Source: Takakia lepidozioides (lineage: Eukaryota > Streptophyta > Takakiopsida > Takakiales > Takakiaceae). From it: 64,000 nucleotides of DNA. A program made the translations under genes and the position numbers. Shown here piece after piece: positions 10,036 to 22,197 of this stretch (the first letter of the stretch is position 1; each line of letters opens with the position of its first letter). Location of the stretch: assembly GCA_030704615.1 (NCBI GenBank), contig CM060734.1, forward strand, positions 27,730,042-27,794,041. Reading direction: 5' to 3'. Under the pieces are notes generated by a model that saw only the letters and a program-made list of their open reading frames with translations, ran no database searches and had not been told where the DNA came from.

Positions 10036-12925
10036 CATCTGTCTCTCTCACGACCTACCTCACATTCGTAGGAACGGGGAGCTGGCCGCGGTGGTGCGCG
10101 CAGCGACTGACCTCCCTGTCTCGCCCCCTCGCCCCACGGACGTTGGCTGGTTCTCTGGTCGCTGGCAGCTACCGTCCTCTTGCTCGGGTCTGGTACTCAC
10201 TGCCTCTGCCACTGTGTTTTGTGATTCAGGGCTCGTGAGAGAAGACTACGCAGCTAGCGGCTACATTATTGTGTTTTCCTACTTTTTGTATTTCTACTTG
10301 TGTAGTGTGAAAAGAAGGGGCATAAATCCCCTTCTGAGAGTTAATTTCCAGACTGGTCATAGACCAGCAGATCATGTGACTTCCCTAAAGCTCACACCTG
10401 CTGGTTCTTTCTATGACTAAACCCTATTTTATTTACTCTAATTCTATTTATGACTAGAGACGTATACCCTTGTCCATGCCGCGGCGGAAGAGAAGACATG
10501 GACACGGCGTGAATTATCTTAGTAGTTGTTGTATTTCTTTTAGAGAGCAGATGACAACATATGCTAGGGTGTTTCTTCCTGATACATCAACACACAGAGC
10601 ACCATAGAGTCAGGTTAACCAGCACACATGAGGTTTGCCCACTTTCTAATGCTTGCACGGCACAATCCACAGGATAGACATCAGCTTTATTGTGAATTCA
10701 CTACAACTACCTTGGTGCTTTTGCAGTCACTGGTCAGCTCAGGCAACTCGGGGTTTTTCCAGACATCATCTCACCATGAAATCCCCACCATTTCCTTTTA
10801 CCAAGCAGCTCTCCATCACCTTCTCTCTGTTTTTCTCTTCTCACTGATGTGCAGTCTTGACCATAAATCCTAAGTGATCAAGAACACAAAATACTGGAGG
10901 TTATCTGCAGTCAACTCATGGTGTTTCCTCTTACTCACGTCATGCTTCCCTCATTCCCATTTTACTGAGCAACTCTACCATCCAACCCTTTTTCTCTTCT
11001 CACAGCAAATCAGCAACATATCTAACTACTAGTGCATTTTTACTGCATTCCAATGCAAAGTGCCAGAGTCAAATTATCTAGTTGGTGGCATCCTACAGAG
11101 ATCATCATGTGAGTTTGGAGAATACACATTCTATGCCCCACACCAAGGCAGCCCCTTTCTCATTGTGTCAAGACACTGATATCCTACCATACTCACTCTT
11201 ATGTTATGTTCTGATGTGAAGCATCAGTAAAATCATTCACTTCTCCACAAACAGAAATCAAAAACCTAATTCCAGCATATCAGGTCTCCAATCCCCTCTC
11301 TTTTATCATGACATCCAGAATCAGATATCACTCCAATTAACTGACTTAGCAGTTGCAGACCAGCCTATCTATCATGGACGTATTCATCTCCCCAACCCCT
11401 AAAACCTAATGTCCTAAAGCAACAATCTTTCTTGTCATTCTATCAAGAGTCAAAGACAAAAATATGATACCTATCCCCTCTCTATCTTTTCTCTGCACCA
11501 GAGCTGATTACTAACAACACACCCTTCTAAAACCCTAGCGCAGCATTGAAGACTGACTCACACTGCTGGTACCAAATCAGAGGAGGCAGAATCAATACTA
11601 CATATTCCATAACTCCAGGACTACTGCATCTCCCTTCAATCAACATTCCAAGGGACAATTGCATCATCTCACTTTCCCTCGACACATTCCTGGTTTGAAA
11701 TCCATACTGCACTTCATTCCATTTTCAAAGGCCTATTCTCCTTATCAGGTTTGCGTGAGAGCTCTCTAGCTCTCTATCATCCTAGAACAAAATCACAAGT
11801 AGACGACGACCAGGTCATATCGCACTTAGCTGCTTTATACCATCCCTCAGGCGGTGGAGCTCTTACTGCCAGGATATTTCCCCACCTCCTTGTCTGCCAT
11901 ACCATGATGTCGACAGTCACCGTTTGCCCTCGGCGCATTCCAAAAACAGATGCCATCAAGTCATTGCGTATGCATCCTTCACCGCCCCCCATTGATTCAA
12001 TGCCCAGCAGACCAGATATTTCCGCATCATCAACTCCATGACGGTACCGCAGCTTCTAGCCGAAGCACATATTCCAAGCTGCCTGCCCTGCTTACTCCCT
12101 TATCCCCTCTTATTACTGATTCTAACTTAGGCTTCAAGTAAAGTTCACAGTCAGCCCAAACAGATTTGAACAGCCAGTCTCCAGATCTACAAGTACCCCT
12201 GCAGCCTTCCCTTCGACCTTCCTTATGCTAATTCCTCAAGTCGTGGCGCACAACTCCTCCACCGCCTTGTTCTATCCTCCAGCGAGCTATGTTTCCAAAA
12301 ACCATCAACACTTTGACGGCATCGGACAACCTACTGCAGCAGCACAGTTTACCAAGCTGGGAGTCCTAACTCCCTTCTTATCCACTACATCACTACTGCT
12401 AAATCGAGCATCAGCCAGCCATCAGACAGATAACACCCGCATCTCTGCCAGCACTTCACTCCACCGCGTTGCTCTCGACACCTCTGCATTTCTCCCTCCT
12501 TGATGCCCTAGGTTACGAACGCAGTGGATGATTTCCATCCTGCAACCCATCTGCATAAAAATCTTAATTTTCCACAGGACAAACAGAAAAAATAAAAAAT
12601 AAAAATAAAAAATGATGGTAAACCCCCACACATTCACACTACATATGTAGTATGTCTCCATTTTTAAGTGTCAGGGTCCTCCCTGACCATGTCTGCAGGC
12701 TGATCAACCACACTTGGCATAAACACTTTCAAATCACGTCTGCTTCTTATCCACCCTTTTCCTGCTCCATCCTTGCTTGTAGCTGCATTCAGCTTCTCTT
12801 CCAGGATCATAAGGTACTCCCAAGAGATAAAGTTTGACCTCCCATCGGTTTTTGCTCCAAATCCTTTGGAGTTGTTTCCTCAGCGCATCATTTGTCACTC
12901 TCCTCACCTTTGCTCCAGCCTCCCA
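10036..12925. other. Long stretch without a recognised gene
   Basis: Mixed-composition, pyrimidine-rich sequence. ORFs are short (up to 96 codons) and match nothing I know. I see no tandem structure. Confidence 0.4.
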
Positions 12926-13872
12926 TCAGACTGGAACACTAGGTTCAACTGGCATTTTGTTAATGAGGCCCTTTTTCTCATTCAAGCACCTTGCATGGCC
13001 AAGAAGGTCCACCATGCAGCCTGAGTGCTCCAATGTAGGAGTAAGGCCATGATCTTGACTTAGTGAAACAAAGTAGCGCCCATCCTTAGCCACTAGGCCC
13101 TCATGGCTATAGGCACAGAGAACAAACATAAAGCTGACAATGCTCGGCTTCAAGCCTTCCTTCAGCATAGCTCCAAACAATTCCAGGGTCTCCCCACGAC
13201 AACCATGCTGAGAATATCCAGCAATCATTGCATTACATGAGACCACATTCCGGTAAGCCATGGTGTCAAGCACTTGATAGGCATTCCTTATGCTTCCATC
13301 GTTGGTATGTATGGCAAGAATGGCAGTCCCCAGAATGACATCTGGCGTGATCTGCACCTTGAAAATGTCTGCAGGGATATCTTCACCACTTTCCAGGGCT
13401 GGAAAGCTGGCACACGCATTTAGAACACAAGTGAACGAGATCTTATCAGGTTTCAACCCCTCTGGTCTCACTTGTTCGCAGATCTTCAAGGCCTCCTTAC
13501 CAGATCCATGCTTGGCGTACCCTGCCATCATTATATTCCATGTAGACACATCTCATTCAGGCATATCATCAAACACTTGCCGTGCATCCCTGATGCTCCA
13601 ACATTTGGCAAACCTGTCCACAAGGGCGTTGTTCAGATCGATATTTGGTACAATTCCAGCCCTCATGATGTCAGCATGGACCTGCCTGCCCCTTGCAAAA
13701 GATGCAAGGCTGGTGCACGCTTTGCAAACTGACATGAACATGACCTGGCCGGGCTTCACACTTTCCCACATCACTTGCTCATGCATCTCCAGAGCCTGCA
13801 TTCCACAACCATGCTGGGCATATCCTGCCATCATCACATTTGATGACACCACATCTCGTTCAGCCAATTCAA
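12926..13872 (-). pseudogene. PLS-class pentatricopeptide repeat (PPR) pseudogene
   Basis: PPR proteins bind organellar RNA through tandem ~35-residue helical repeats. Minus-strand translation gives consecutive repeats typical of the plant PLS class: AERDVVSSNVMMAGYAQHG, then STWNIMMAGYAKHG, then NVVSCNAMIAGYSQHG, ending with the post-repeat motif CMVDLLGHARCLNEKK. I see no DYW end. An in-frame TGA at 13555-13553 sits between DMPE and DVSTWN, where the family consensus has Arg (MPERDV), so a CGA to TGA change is the likely cause. The upstream part of the gene is not recognisable. Land-plant-like family; non-functional as read. Confidence 0.88.
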
Positions 13873-14021
13873 ACGAGCAATCCCTTGTCATATCAGACCA
13901 TGGGTGACTTGGTGAGTGCACCCACCAACATGGGTCAACACTGGCTTGGTCACAAGTTTGATCTGATTCTTCCTTCGAGCTGATTGAGCTGATCGCAGGG
14001 TGTACTTCAGGTCTGACCTGT

Positions 14022-14612
14022 CTACTTCCCAACTCCAGCATTGATTGTCCCCCCTTGCCTTCTTCTTGTACACACCATGTTCGTCGTTGGTGTTTTGATT
14101 TGGCATGGACCTGTTTTGATGTCATTTCGCCTTGTACCAAACAACAGGTCAGATCTGGTGTCTTCCTTTTCATCCCACGTGATCCATCGTTCCCAAAGTT
14201 TGCTGTTGAACCTTGGCATCTCAGGTCTTGCATCATGTGTACCATGACTGAAGCCTTTGAACTTGAAGTCAGCGGTTAATTCAGCCAGCTTCTGACCCTC
14301 ATACTCTATCATAGCTGGGTGATCACAACCACTTTGAAGCTTAGAGTTTTGTAGTCTTGATCTTCCTGGTTTGGGATAGCCAGCCTCTTTATCCCACATG
14401 ATCTGTTGTGTTAGGATTTGCTTCCAAAACACAGAAACCATGTCTTGCATCAGCTTATCCCCGGATGGATTCCTGTCACCATGATGAAGAGTGATGGTGT
14501 CATCACCCCTTGGGCTGAATCCAAATTCCTCACCACGTAGACCAGCCTTACACACATGATTGCCATCAACATACTTCATTTCCATCAGTCCTTGAAGGTC
14601 TGAGACATACAA
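14022..14612 (-). CDS. Unrecognised 196-residue ORF
   Basis: An open frame with protein-like composition (charged, few low-complexity runs) directly upstream of the PPR remnant on the same strand. I recognise no domain. It may belong to a decayed transposable element. Start codon choice is uncertain and there is no visible promoter. Confidence 0.25.
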   Translation of the reverse strand: MYVSDLQGLMEMKYVDGNHVCKAGLRGEEFGFSPRGDDTITLHHGDRNPSGDKLMQDMVSVFWKQILTQQIMWDKEAGYPKPGRSRLQNSKLQSGCDHPAMIEYEGQKLAELTADFKFKGFSHGTHDARPEMPRFNSKLWERWITWDEKEDTRSDLLFGTRRNDIKTGPCQIKTPTTNMVCTRRRQGGTINAGVGK

Positions 14613-14821
14613 AGGTACCTAGCTGCATCTTTGGTTCAGCCCCTCACCTAGATCAACACTAGCTTCCACCAAGAAACATTGACTGAAGAGTTGTTTTCTG
14701 CAGTACACCCACACGAGCCACGCACAAAGGACAAATTCCTCCCACTTCTGGTTCAAGAATGTTCGCACTGTGGCAGCAACTTGTCCCCATTTCACTCCCT
14801 TTGTGTCATGAGATCTGTCCA

Positions 14822-15493
14822 TGTCATCCCTTCTTTCTTCACCAACAGCTATGCTTGCTGCAAAGCTGACTCTTCTATCTGCATATGGAGTGTTCCATGG
14901 CACTGACCTGCCCTCCTTTGAGAGGTGGTCTATTATCTGGAGCTCAGTCTGGATCAAAACTCGCCCCGCAACGATTTATGCTTTCCTGTGGCAAGTAGTA
15001 AATAGAGTTCTCAAAGTAGGCGAATGGCTCTAGTTTTTGTGCATGCTGCTCTACTGCCGTGTAGGAATCCTTGGAGCACTGTCTGCTTCACTGTCAAGCA
15101 CCATCCAAGATATGGCCACTAGTAAAAACCTTTTACCTCAAATGGAACCCAAAAACCCTCTCTGCAACTCACTTGCTACTAAACTACGACCAGAATACCA
15201 AGAATAGAGCAATGAGCTGTCAAGTCTTTGAAACCCTTAGAGGATCGACATTATGGCACCTATGGAAGATCTGTTGTAAGAACACCTTCTCACGAAGCAC
15301 CACTACGATATCTGCTCTCCTCTCCAGCATTTTTTACGATCTCCAAACTGAAGCTCGCAAAGCGTGGATTAAGACATGTGCACACATGGACCGAAATTCC
15401 GGGAGCGCAGCAGACATCCATGCAGCATTATGCAAGACTTGGGGTCACCTTGGTATCATTTGCCATTCCCCCACGCAAAACGAGTGCTTCTAG
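14822..15493 (+). pseudogene. LINE 3' end with zf-RVT zinc finger
   Basis: The plus strand encodes the end of an L1-type ORF2: FERWSIIWSSVWIK, then IYAFLWQVVNRVLKVGEWL, then (after a stop and a frame change) LEHCLLHCQAPSKIW. The last part matches the zf-RVT pattern E..EHCL..C.....W, which is characteristic of plant LINEs. The stop after GEWL at about 15031 and the frame change show it is dead. The 5' part, including the RT, is absent. It has opposite orientation to the LINE at 1.4-3.2 kb. Confidence 0.8.
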
Positions 15494-15847
15494 ACCGAGC
15501 TCCCGCCACCACCGTGGCGCGACCTTTAGTCCCCCTCCACACTTTCGCCGGAGTTTGAGCGAGATGTCAATTGGAAACATATCAAGCCCTCATCTAAAGC
15601 CTCGAGGCTTAATTACACTTAGATCTTCCTGATTTAGGAAAGGTCAAGAGAGAAGGTCAATGATCTATTATTATTTCAAAGCATACCAAAGGTCAATGAT
15701 CTGGTTATACTGGTCCATAAGTTTGGTAGAGGATCACTTACAAAATAAGTGGTCTTCCTTCTCGGGATCTGTCCCTTCATTTAGTTCCTTGAAAATCCAC
15801 CTTTGGGAGGATGCATAGCTCTTAATACACTGATCACGGTGTGTGTC
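15494..15847. other. Spacer without recognised feature
   Basis: A short GGTCAATGATCT duplication around 15656-15700; otherwise nothing seen. Confidence 0.35.
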
Positions 15848-16673
15848 AGTTAAATCGCATTTAAGCCTATTTAGACATTTTCGTAATAAAGAAATGCAGG
15901 AAAATAAATAATATCAGGAAAATCCAGAAAATACCTCCCGTGTGGGGGATCCAAAGATGCCCTTGGCACCTAGAAATAACCTTGGGAACCCCTTGGGAAC
16001 CAAGTTATAACTTGGGAACATTCGGGGGCCGTTCCCTATGGCGGCCCTACCAGATGAATGAATCTCGCTCAAAGTTCATCCCTGCCACTACATTCATTAG
16101 TCCAAAATATGCATGCTCAAATAATAAAATAATCAATGGTGGGTCCAAGCCAGATTACACCCCTTTATATTACTTTAAGGGAGCTGGTGCGCTTTCCCTA
16201 GTTGGAAAAGGTCATCCCCTACTTTGGGCTCTGACACAATGGGTCACTGCAGCCTAAATTTTAGGATAGAGTACTTTTGCTCCTCCCCTGTCTCTCAAGG
16301 TCTCAGCCTCTAGCTTGGAGCTCATTGATCCGCTCGGCTCCCTCTCTGATTCATACGGAAGCTCCTTCCAAAGGCTATGTCCTCCCCAAATCCTAGATTT
16401 TATCTACCATGGGAGCCCTGGTATATAGGCCCCTAACCCTTAAAGGGGTGCAAATTAAAACAAATAGCTAAAGGTAAGAGTAACCCCCCTTAAAGAAATC
16501 GCAGTTGAGTTGCCCGCCGGGTAGATAGCCCCGCCACGTGGCAGGGCGTGGCTCCGTGCTAGGGACCGTTGCAGTTAAAGCCGGCGACCGCTGGTCTGCC
16601 AACAGTATTGTTTATCCAGCGGGTAAAAGACCCGCGCCCTGCTTACACGCTTCAGCGCCTCGTGCCTGGGCCA
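15848..16673. repeat. Left copy of ~830-bp direct repeat
   Basis: Starts AGTTAAATCGCATTTAAGCC and ends near GCGCCTCGTGCC. It is nearly collinear with 17591-18432 (offset 1,743 bp at the left end, about 1,756 at the right), with scattered substitutions and small indels. It contains a near-palindrome around CCGCCACGTGGC at 16528-16547. It could be an LTR, but I see no clear TG...CA ends. Confidence 0.85.
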
Positions 16674-17590
16674 CACATGGCTGGTGTACTTGATCTAAGT
16701 ACGACTAAGGTCAGCGCTGGCCCGGGCCCATACGTCGCGGCAAGGCCACGGCTGCCTCCACGCTTAAGTAATTGAGTACCTAGCTTCTAGGCGCAGCCCG
16801 GGCTCCTCCCGGGCTGCTCGCGGCTATGGGGCAGCTGCTATCAAGCAAATTTAGCCCGCCCAAACCCCAAAACAAAAAAAATAACAAACCCCCCTTCCCT
16901 AGGCCTCCCCGGCTTGCTTGGGGGGGGGACAAATTAGTATATAACAGGCCTGATAATTGGGAAACCCTAACTATTTACTTACCTCACGGCAGACACACCA
17001 TTTATATAACGAGCCCTGAGCGCACGCGGTCAAGGTGACGGCATATTAGCTAAGAGGCGTGGTAAGTCGCAGTGTAGGTTGGGCTCACTGAACCGCCTAC
17101 CCGACTGCGGTTAGTGCAAGGGGTCTGTTGTCGTAGATGGATGACAATCGTTAACTAATTCCTACCCGCAAGACGGAGTGGAGTACTCTTTCTCACAGGG
17201 TGAGTTTGCGTTTTCTAAGTCCTACGGAACTACTACTTTGTCGGTTCAGTAATTGCCTTCCAAATCTTTTATTAGCTAAGTCCTACTGCCTTAGCCTCCG
17301 AGCCGCCTATAGCCGGGATGCATTTCAATCCTTTCACAAAACACCTACCAAGCCTATGGAGGAGAATAGTAATCACCCTCTCCCCTCCTTCTCCGGGTGC
17401 TTGAGTTCAAGTCACTCCGCTGGAAGGGCCAATCCTTCCATGCCTCGGTGCCCAATTAATTTGTTTTAGCACAAGAGGGGGGCCATAACACCTATCACAA
17501 TCCAATAGGTAAAAAGGGTCCAATAAGGTCACCCTAGGTGGCTTAGATTAATAAGTCCAATAAGTTCAGTAAGTTCCCCTAAGTTCTATA
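16674..17590. other. Unique interior between the direct repeats
   Basis: About 0.9 kb with C and G runs, including AGAGGGGGG at about 17473 that could be a polypurine tract. Its only longer ORFs (70 and 89 residues) match no retrotransposon protein I know. Its texture is unlike the flanks, but I could not assign it to an organelle gene. Confidence 0.4.
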
Positions 17591-18432
17591 AGTTAAATCG
17601 CATTTAAGCCTATTTAGACATTTTTGCAATAAAGAAATGCAGGAAAATAAATAATATCAGGAAAATCCAGAAAATACCTCCCGTGTGGGGGATCCAAAGA
17701 TGCCCTTGGCACCTAGAAATAACCTTGGGAACCCCTTGGGAACCAAGTAATAACCTGGGAACACCCGGGGGCCATTCCCTGCCGGAGGGAACTGCCGCGG
17801 CCCTACCAGATGAATTAATCTCGTTCAAAGTTCATCCCTACCACTACATTCATTAGTCCAAAACATGCATGCTCAAATAATAAAATAATCAATGGTGGGT
17901 CCAAGCTAGATTATTACTTTAAGGGAGCTGGTGCGCTTTCCCTCATTGGAAAAGGTCATCCCCTACCTTGGGCTCTGACACAATGGTCCCTGTAGCCTAA
18001 ATTTTAGGATAGAGTACTTTTGCTCTTTCCCTGTCTCTCAAGGTTTGAGCCTCTAGCTCGGAGCTCATAGATCCGCTCAGCTCCCTCTCTGATTCATAAG
18101 GAAGCTCCTTCCAAAGGCTATGGCCTCCCCAAATCCTAGATTTTATCTACCATGGGAGCCCTAGTATATAGGCCCCTAACCCTTAAAGGGGTGCAAATTA
18201 AAACAAATAGCTAAGGGTAAGAGTGACCCCCCTAAAAGAAATCACAGTTGCGTTGCCTGCCGGGTAGACAGCCCCGCCACGTGGCGGGGCATGGCTCTGC
18301 ACGAAGCGGTCCGCGCTAGGGACCGCTACAGTTAAAGCCGGCGACCGCCGGTCTGCCAACAGTATTGTTTATCCAGCGGGTAAAAGACCCACGCCCTGCT
18401 TACACGCTTCGGCGCCTCGTGCCCGGTCCACT
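17591..18432. repeat. Right copy of ~830-bp direct repeat
   Basis: Second copy of 15848-16673. It holds a perfect 20-bp palindrome, GCCCCGCCACGTGGCGGGGC at 18271-18290, which has one mismatch in the left copy. The two copies bracket a 0.9-kb interior, as in a TRIM/solo-type LTR element or a simple segmental duplication. Confidence 0.85.
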
Positions 18433-18692
18433 CTTGGGTACTCGTCTCTAGGTCCATACCGGCCCTCCCTACTCATCCTCAAGTCGCCTTCTTCCACATG
18501 AACTTGCCCTTCTTCCTTCACAAAGGAAAATGGCTCAAAGAAGGGGGCGTCACCAAAACCCGCATGAACAAGTCATGGGTTCTGCCATTTACAGGTGAGG
18601 TCATATACAAAGTATTTGGTGTCTAAGCTACGACAGACAGGCTATCGACCACTCGTGAGCATCCTACTCTGGCTTCCGTCTGTGGTGCTAAT

Positions 18693-20528
18693 GTGGTGAA
18701 AAGTGAGAGCATTGAGCTTTCTAGTGGCGACAGCGATGAATGTGTGGTTATTAGATCCAGTAGTGGAAGGCGGGAGAGCACTCCGGGAAAATCTGCTTCA
18801 CCTCCACAGAAATTGCGCCGATGGGAGTTTATGGGCAACAACGCTAAATTCGCACAGCCCGCTCAATCTATACTGGATGTGCTGAAGCTTCTGCACCTAG
18901 ACTCCAAATCGCAGCTTGGAAGGATAAATTTTGAAAATGTTGAAGCAAGGAAGGTGAGATGCTTGCCGAGGATCGTTGACAGTGATGTTTTGTATGAGCT
19001 GCCGCCCACATCGAACACATCTCCAGCTGGGCAACTTGAGGGCATGGACCGCAAATACGGCGGGAATCCATGGACGGTCACAAAAACAACCAACATAAAG
19101 TTCCCGCTCATTGGTTCAAAAGGCGGCGCTGTGAGGTGATGTTTCCATTTTTAGTGGTGGACATTGTCATATGACTTTTTGTAGTCGGTGTAGACTTACA
19201 TTGTTTGTCCACATAGTGCCACGATCGTAGTCGAGTACTAACCAACTTTCACATGGCAGATATGTTTACTGTGTTGGAGCGTTGAGGTGCGTCCGGGGAA
19301 CGTGCCCATTCTTCGTCAGGGAGGGAGCGCACATGAGATGCACTGGTTGGGGCACTCCAAGGTACAGTTGAAGCCATAGAGCCAAGTTCCGCCAAACACC
19401 TTTGTATGCACAATGTGCATTCATGCACCCACGTGCATGCATATTTGCCCCGCGAAAATGTTTTACGTCCTTGGTCCACCAACAATGACAAGAGCAGCCA
19501 TCCATGTTGGGAACCACTCACACCCCTCTGCACCTGGGCTGTGTCGGGAAGCAGCAGCAAAGGCAAAAAGTGCCATTGCAGAAGAGATCCAAAGGTCACC
19601 CTCAGCCAGGCCCAAATCAGTTCAGCTATCTGTTGCTGAATCTATCGTCATGGAGAAGGTGTTATCTCCTGGTGCAACGGAGAGTTGGAAGGTATCTGAT
19701 GAGCAATTCGAGGAGCTCATGGAAGAAGTGGGTGCAGTGAGCAGATGTGGTGTTCGTTACGAGACACAGAAGACAAAAGCGGCAATGGGGATTGGGAGCG
19801 ATGTGGAAGCGTTAATGACAATGAAAAGTTGGAGTGGGTACGACTATATCCAGGGGAGCCGTTTTCCAGGTCAAGGGAGTGTGGACGAGAGATGCTTTGT
19901 CTTCAAGATGTCAACTGTTGGTAAAGGCCGTGGAGTCCATTTGGTGGACATGATGCGGGTCGGTGGTGAGCTGGGGTCGAGTTGGATTATGTTCGACAAC
20001 GTCAAACGAATACACGGTTGGAGCACAATGGCGTGTCACGTGTACCATTCAAATTACCGCAAGATTATGACAATCGCAATCTGTGAAATGAAATCGGAGG
20101 ATACAGCATCACAAGTGATTATGTGGGAGTGCATCAACGATCAGATGCGAAGAGCAGGGAAGGGCCAACCACATTTCCGAGGATTCATGGCCGACAATGC
20201 AAATGCCAACTGGGCTGCTGTGCGTATGGTGTATGGCGGAGGGGAACCTATGCCCGATCGAGAAAGGACATGTGGCTTCCATTGGGGCCAGAGCTTGGAC
20301 AAATGGACGAAAAAATATATATTGCAGGACCTTCAAAAAACACATATACAGCTGTGTACGAAATGGAGAGCAGCAAGTTCTGAGGCGGAAGCAGAGGTTT
20401 CGTTTGTGGCCATCCGTGCCTGGTGGTCCTCCTCCGGTGCCGTGCGAGATGATGACATTCCTGCGCTAGAAAACTGGCTGTCGTGGTGGACATACCGATA
20501 CTACCAATTGGGAGCATATGTTCGCAAT
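18693..20528 (+). pseudogene. Transposase-like gene, copy 1 (putative MULE-like DDE)
   Basis: Exon 1 (18693-19135) encodes a Ser-rich start then NFENVEARKVRCLPRI and YELPP; intron 19136-19259; exon 2 to 20528. After the intron come paired Cys motifs (CVGALRC, CTMCIHAPTCMHIC) and TRAAIHVGNHSHP, then a core with FDNVKRIHGWSTMACHVY, MTIAICEMKSEDTASQ, GFMADNANANW and ERTCGFHWGQSLDKW. This arrangement (Asp in FDxVKR, Asp in FMAD, C.FHW) resembles the RNase-H fold of Mutator-like transposases; that is inference. A frameshift and a TAG near 19360-19380 break the Cys region. GTAAGT at 20529 is a donor, but the next exon is not found. Paralogue: 46412-49650. Confidence 0.7.
19136..19259 (+). other. 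Spliceosomal intron with perfect TACTAAC branch site
   Basis: The donor is at 19136 (GTGATG) and the acceptor at 19259 (GGCAG), with TACTAAC at 19237-19243, 16 bases before the acceptor AG. Splicing joins AG to A (Arg) and gives RYVYCVGALRC, collinear with RSVCVGHLRC in the paralogue at 47.2 kb, which has no intron at this point. Confidence 0.85.
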
Positions 20529-20794
20529 GTAAGTCTTCGGTTTCTCCAAACACTGTATATGCACTTCTGTGATGCCGCTCACGTGAGCGAACCTAGTGTC
20601 TTAGTCAGCACCGACCAGAGCATTACATCTCTGGAACGTGATGCATGCGTTAGGCTATATTTCTACCAAGTGCGTTACTCACATGATCCTCCGCTCACAT
20701 GAGCACGTCATAAGTTTAAGTAGAACGGTTTCCACTCGACGCTTTTATACATTGCCGAATATGCAGAACTGACGTGATATGAAGTTAAACCATA

Positions 20795-22197
20795 TAGTCT
20801 GCAACGACTATTGCACCCGTCATCCGTACATGCTCCTTTTACTGCATAATAGTTGCACCCACAGGGTACAAGTACCGTATAGTCTGCAACGACTATATGG
20901 GATTGATATATTTTCACAGACAGGTAATTCCACATGTGTTATATTAATTTGGTCACATTTGAGGGTAAATGAAAAAGGGGCATAGTCGGCAACGACTATG
21001 CCACCGGGAAAGTAAAGCGGTTCATGCAGTTGGCTTGTACGTCCTCCTCCTCAACAACAAGAGAGAGAGGGTCCAGATTAAACCTTCCAAGTATTACTTT
21101 GTCAAGCAGGAACACCTGGTCTCCCTGTGCCTTCACCTTCACAAGATCGGAGGACGGTGGACATTGCAGCCTCACGAACCGTTCCATGTTCGGCTGCTTC
21201 AAGCCTGTGTCGCTGTCCGGGACTCCGACGTACAAACTGGAGTACTCTGCCGAATGTACCCAGCGTATGAGCACTGGGGCAGATGAGGAGCACATGAGCT
21301 GTTGCAAGCATGCAATGCAGTTTACGATTTCCTAACGAACTGTACGTCAACAACAGTAAGAAATAAATGCAAAAGGAATATTTAATGGATGTTAGGTCGG
21401 ATGAAAACCGTCTGCTCAACAACTGGCGGCAGCACGTTCAGCTGGCAATGGCCATTTCGAAACAACCATTAACCTCCTCTTCATCTGAATTTGTTCTACG
21501 CGACAGGGGGATGCCTTATTGTCGTTGCCAACCACGCCTATTTGAAAGGCATGAACATTGTGAAATAGTTAGTGGGACAGGTTTTCTTCCGTAGTCGGTA
21601 CCGACTTCATACAGTTGAAATAAATTCCGGCGACGGATCAGGCAGATTTACATAGAATTGGAAGACGAATCGGAGTAGTCGTTGGCGACTATACCAGTTA
21701 TTGTTGAAGTCGGCCAACAGATCTGCCAAGGTCGCCGGAGATATTCATTTCATGTGGCTTTTTTGGCAAATTGGCTTGCGAACGGAATAGTCGGCAGCAA
21801 CTATTGTTTAAATCGGCAACCGCTTTCCATTAATGCATTGTAGTCGCTGCCAACTTCCTTACGAATGCACAAATTTGCCTTCCAATTGATTTTTGGGCTT
21901 AAATGTGCTTGTAGTCGGGACCGACCTTCAGTTTTCCTTCAATGTGCACATTCGATTTGAAATATTGGAAGATACTCGGATGAAATTAAAAGCATTTCCC
22001 GCATTGTGAGGGTGTAGTCGGCGCCGACTATGGAAATTGGCGCATGTTGTGGCGGATTGCGCCGCATGGAGGCAGTCAATGAAATCCAAGTCGGCACCGA
22101 CCTTATGGAATTATTGAAATTCGTAGAAATTTACAGAGTTAAAGACAGTGAACACATCCTCTTCAAAGGCATTATAGTGTATGGTCGGCGCCGACCA
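20795..22197. repeat. Palindrome family 1, upstream cluster
   Basis: Eleven copies of the 16-bp element TAGTCG-N4-CGACTA or close variants start at 20795, 20880, 20983, 21592, 21676, 21788, 21841, 21912, 22015, 22088 and 22182. Centres include GCAA, GTAC, TTGG, GCGC and GCAC. The copy at 22015 is a full palindrome. Spacing is irregular and flanks differ, so this is not a tandem array. It lies just 5' of the first visible exon of methyltransferase-like copy A. Confidence 0.93.
20996..21307 (-). CDS. Unrecognised 103-residue ORF
   Basis: Minus-strand open frame with protein-like composition (IRWVHSAEYSSLYVG, ERFVRLQCPPSSDLV). Its TAG stop lies inside the family 1 palindrome at 20983-20998. No domain recognised. 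It may be an exon of an unknown gene or chance. Confidence 0.22.
   Translation of the reverse strand: MQQLMCSSSAPVLIRWVHSAEYSSLYVGVPDSDTGLKQPNMERFVRLQCPPSSDLVKVKAQGDQVFLLDKVILGRFNLDPLSLVVEEEDVQANCMNRFTFPVA

Noticed and set aside
9317-10420. Long ORFs on both strands (290 and 167 codons)
   Set aside because: They are translations of a tandem repeat with T and G runs; frames change with run length and no domain is visible.
16674-17590. Organelle DNA insertion
   Set aside because: The texture is suggestive, but I could not match any chloroplast or mitochondrial gene or RNA.
15848-18432. Complete LTR retrotransposon
   Set aside because: No clear TG...CA ends, primer-binding site or gag/pol coding in the interior; reported only as direct repeats.
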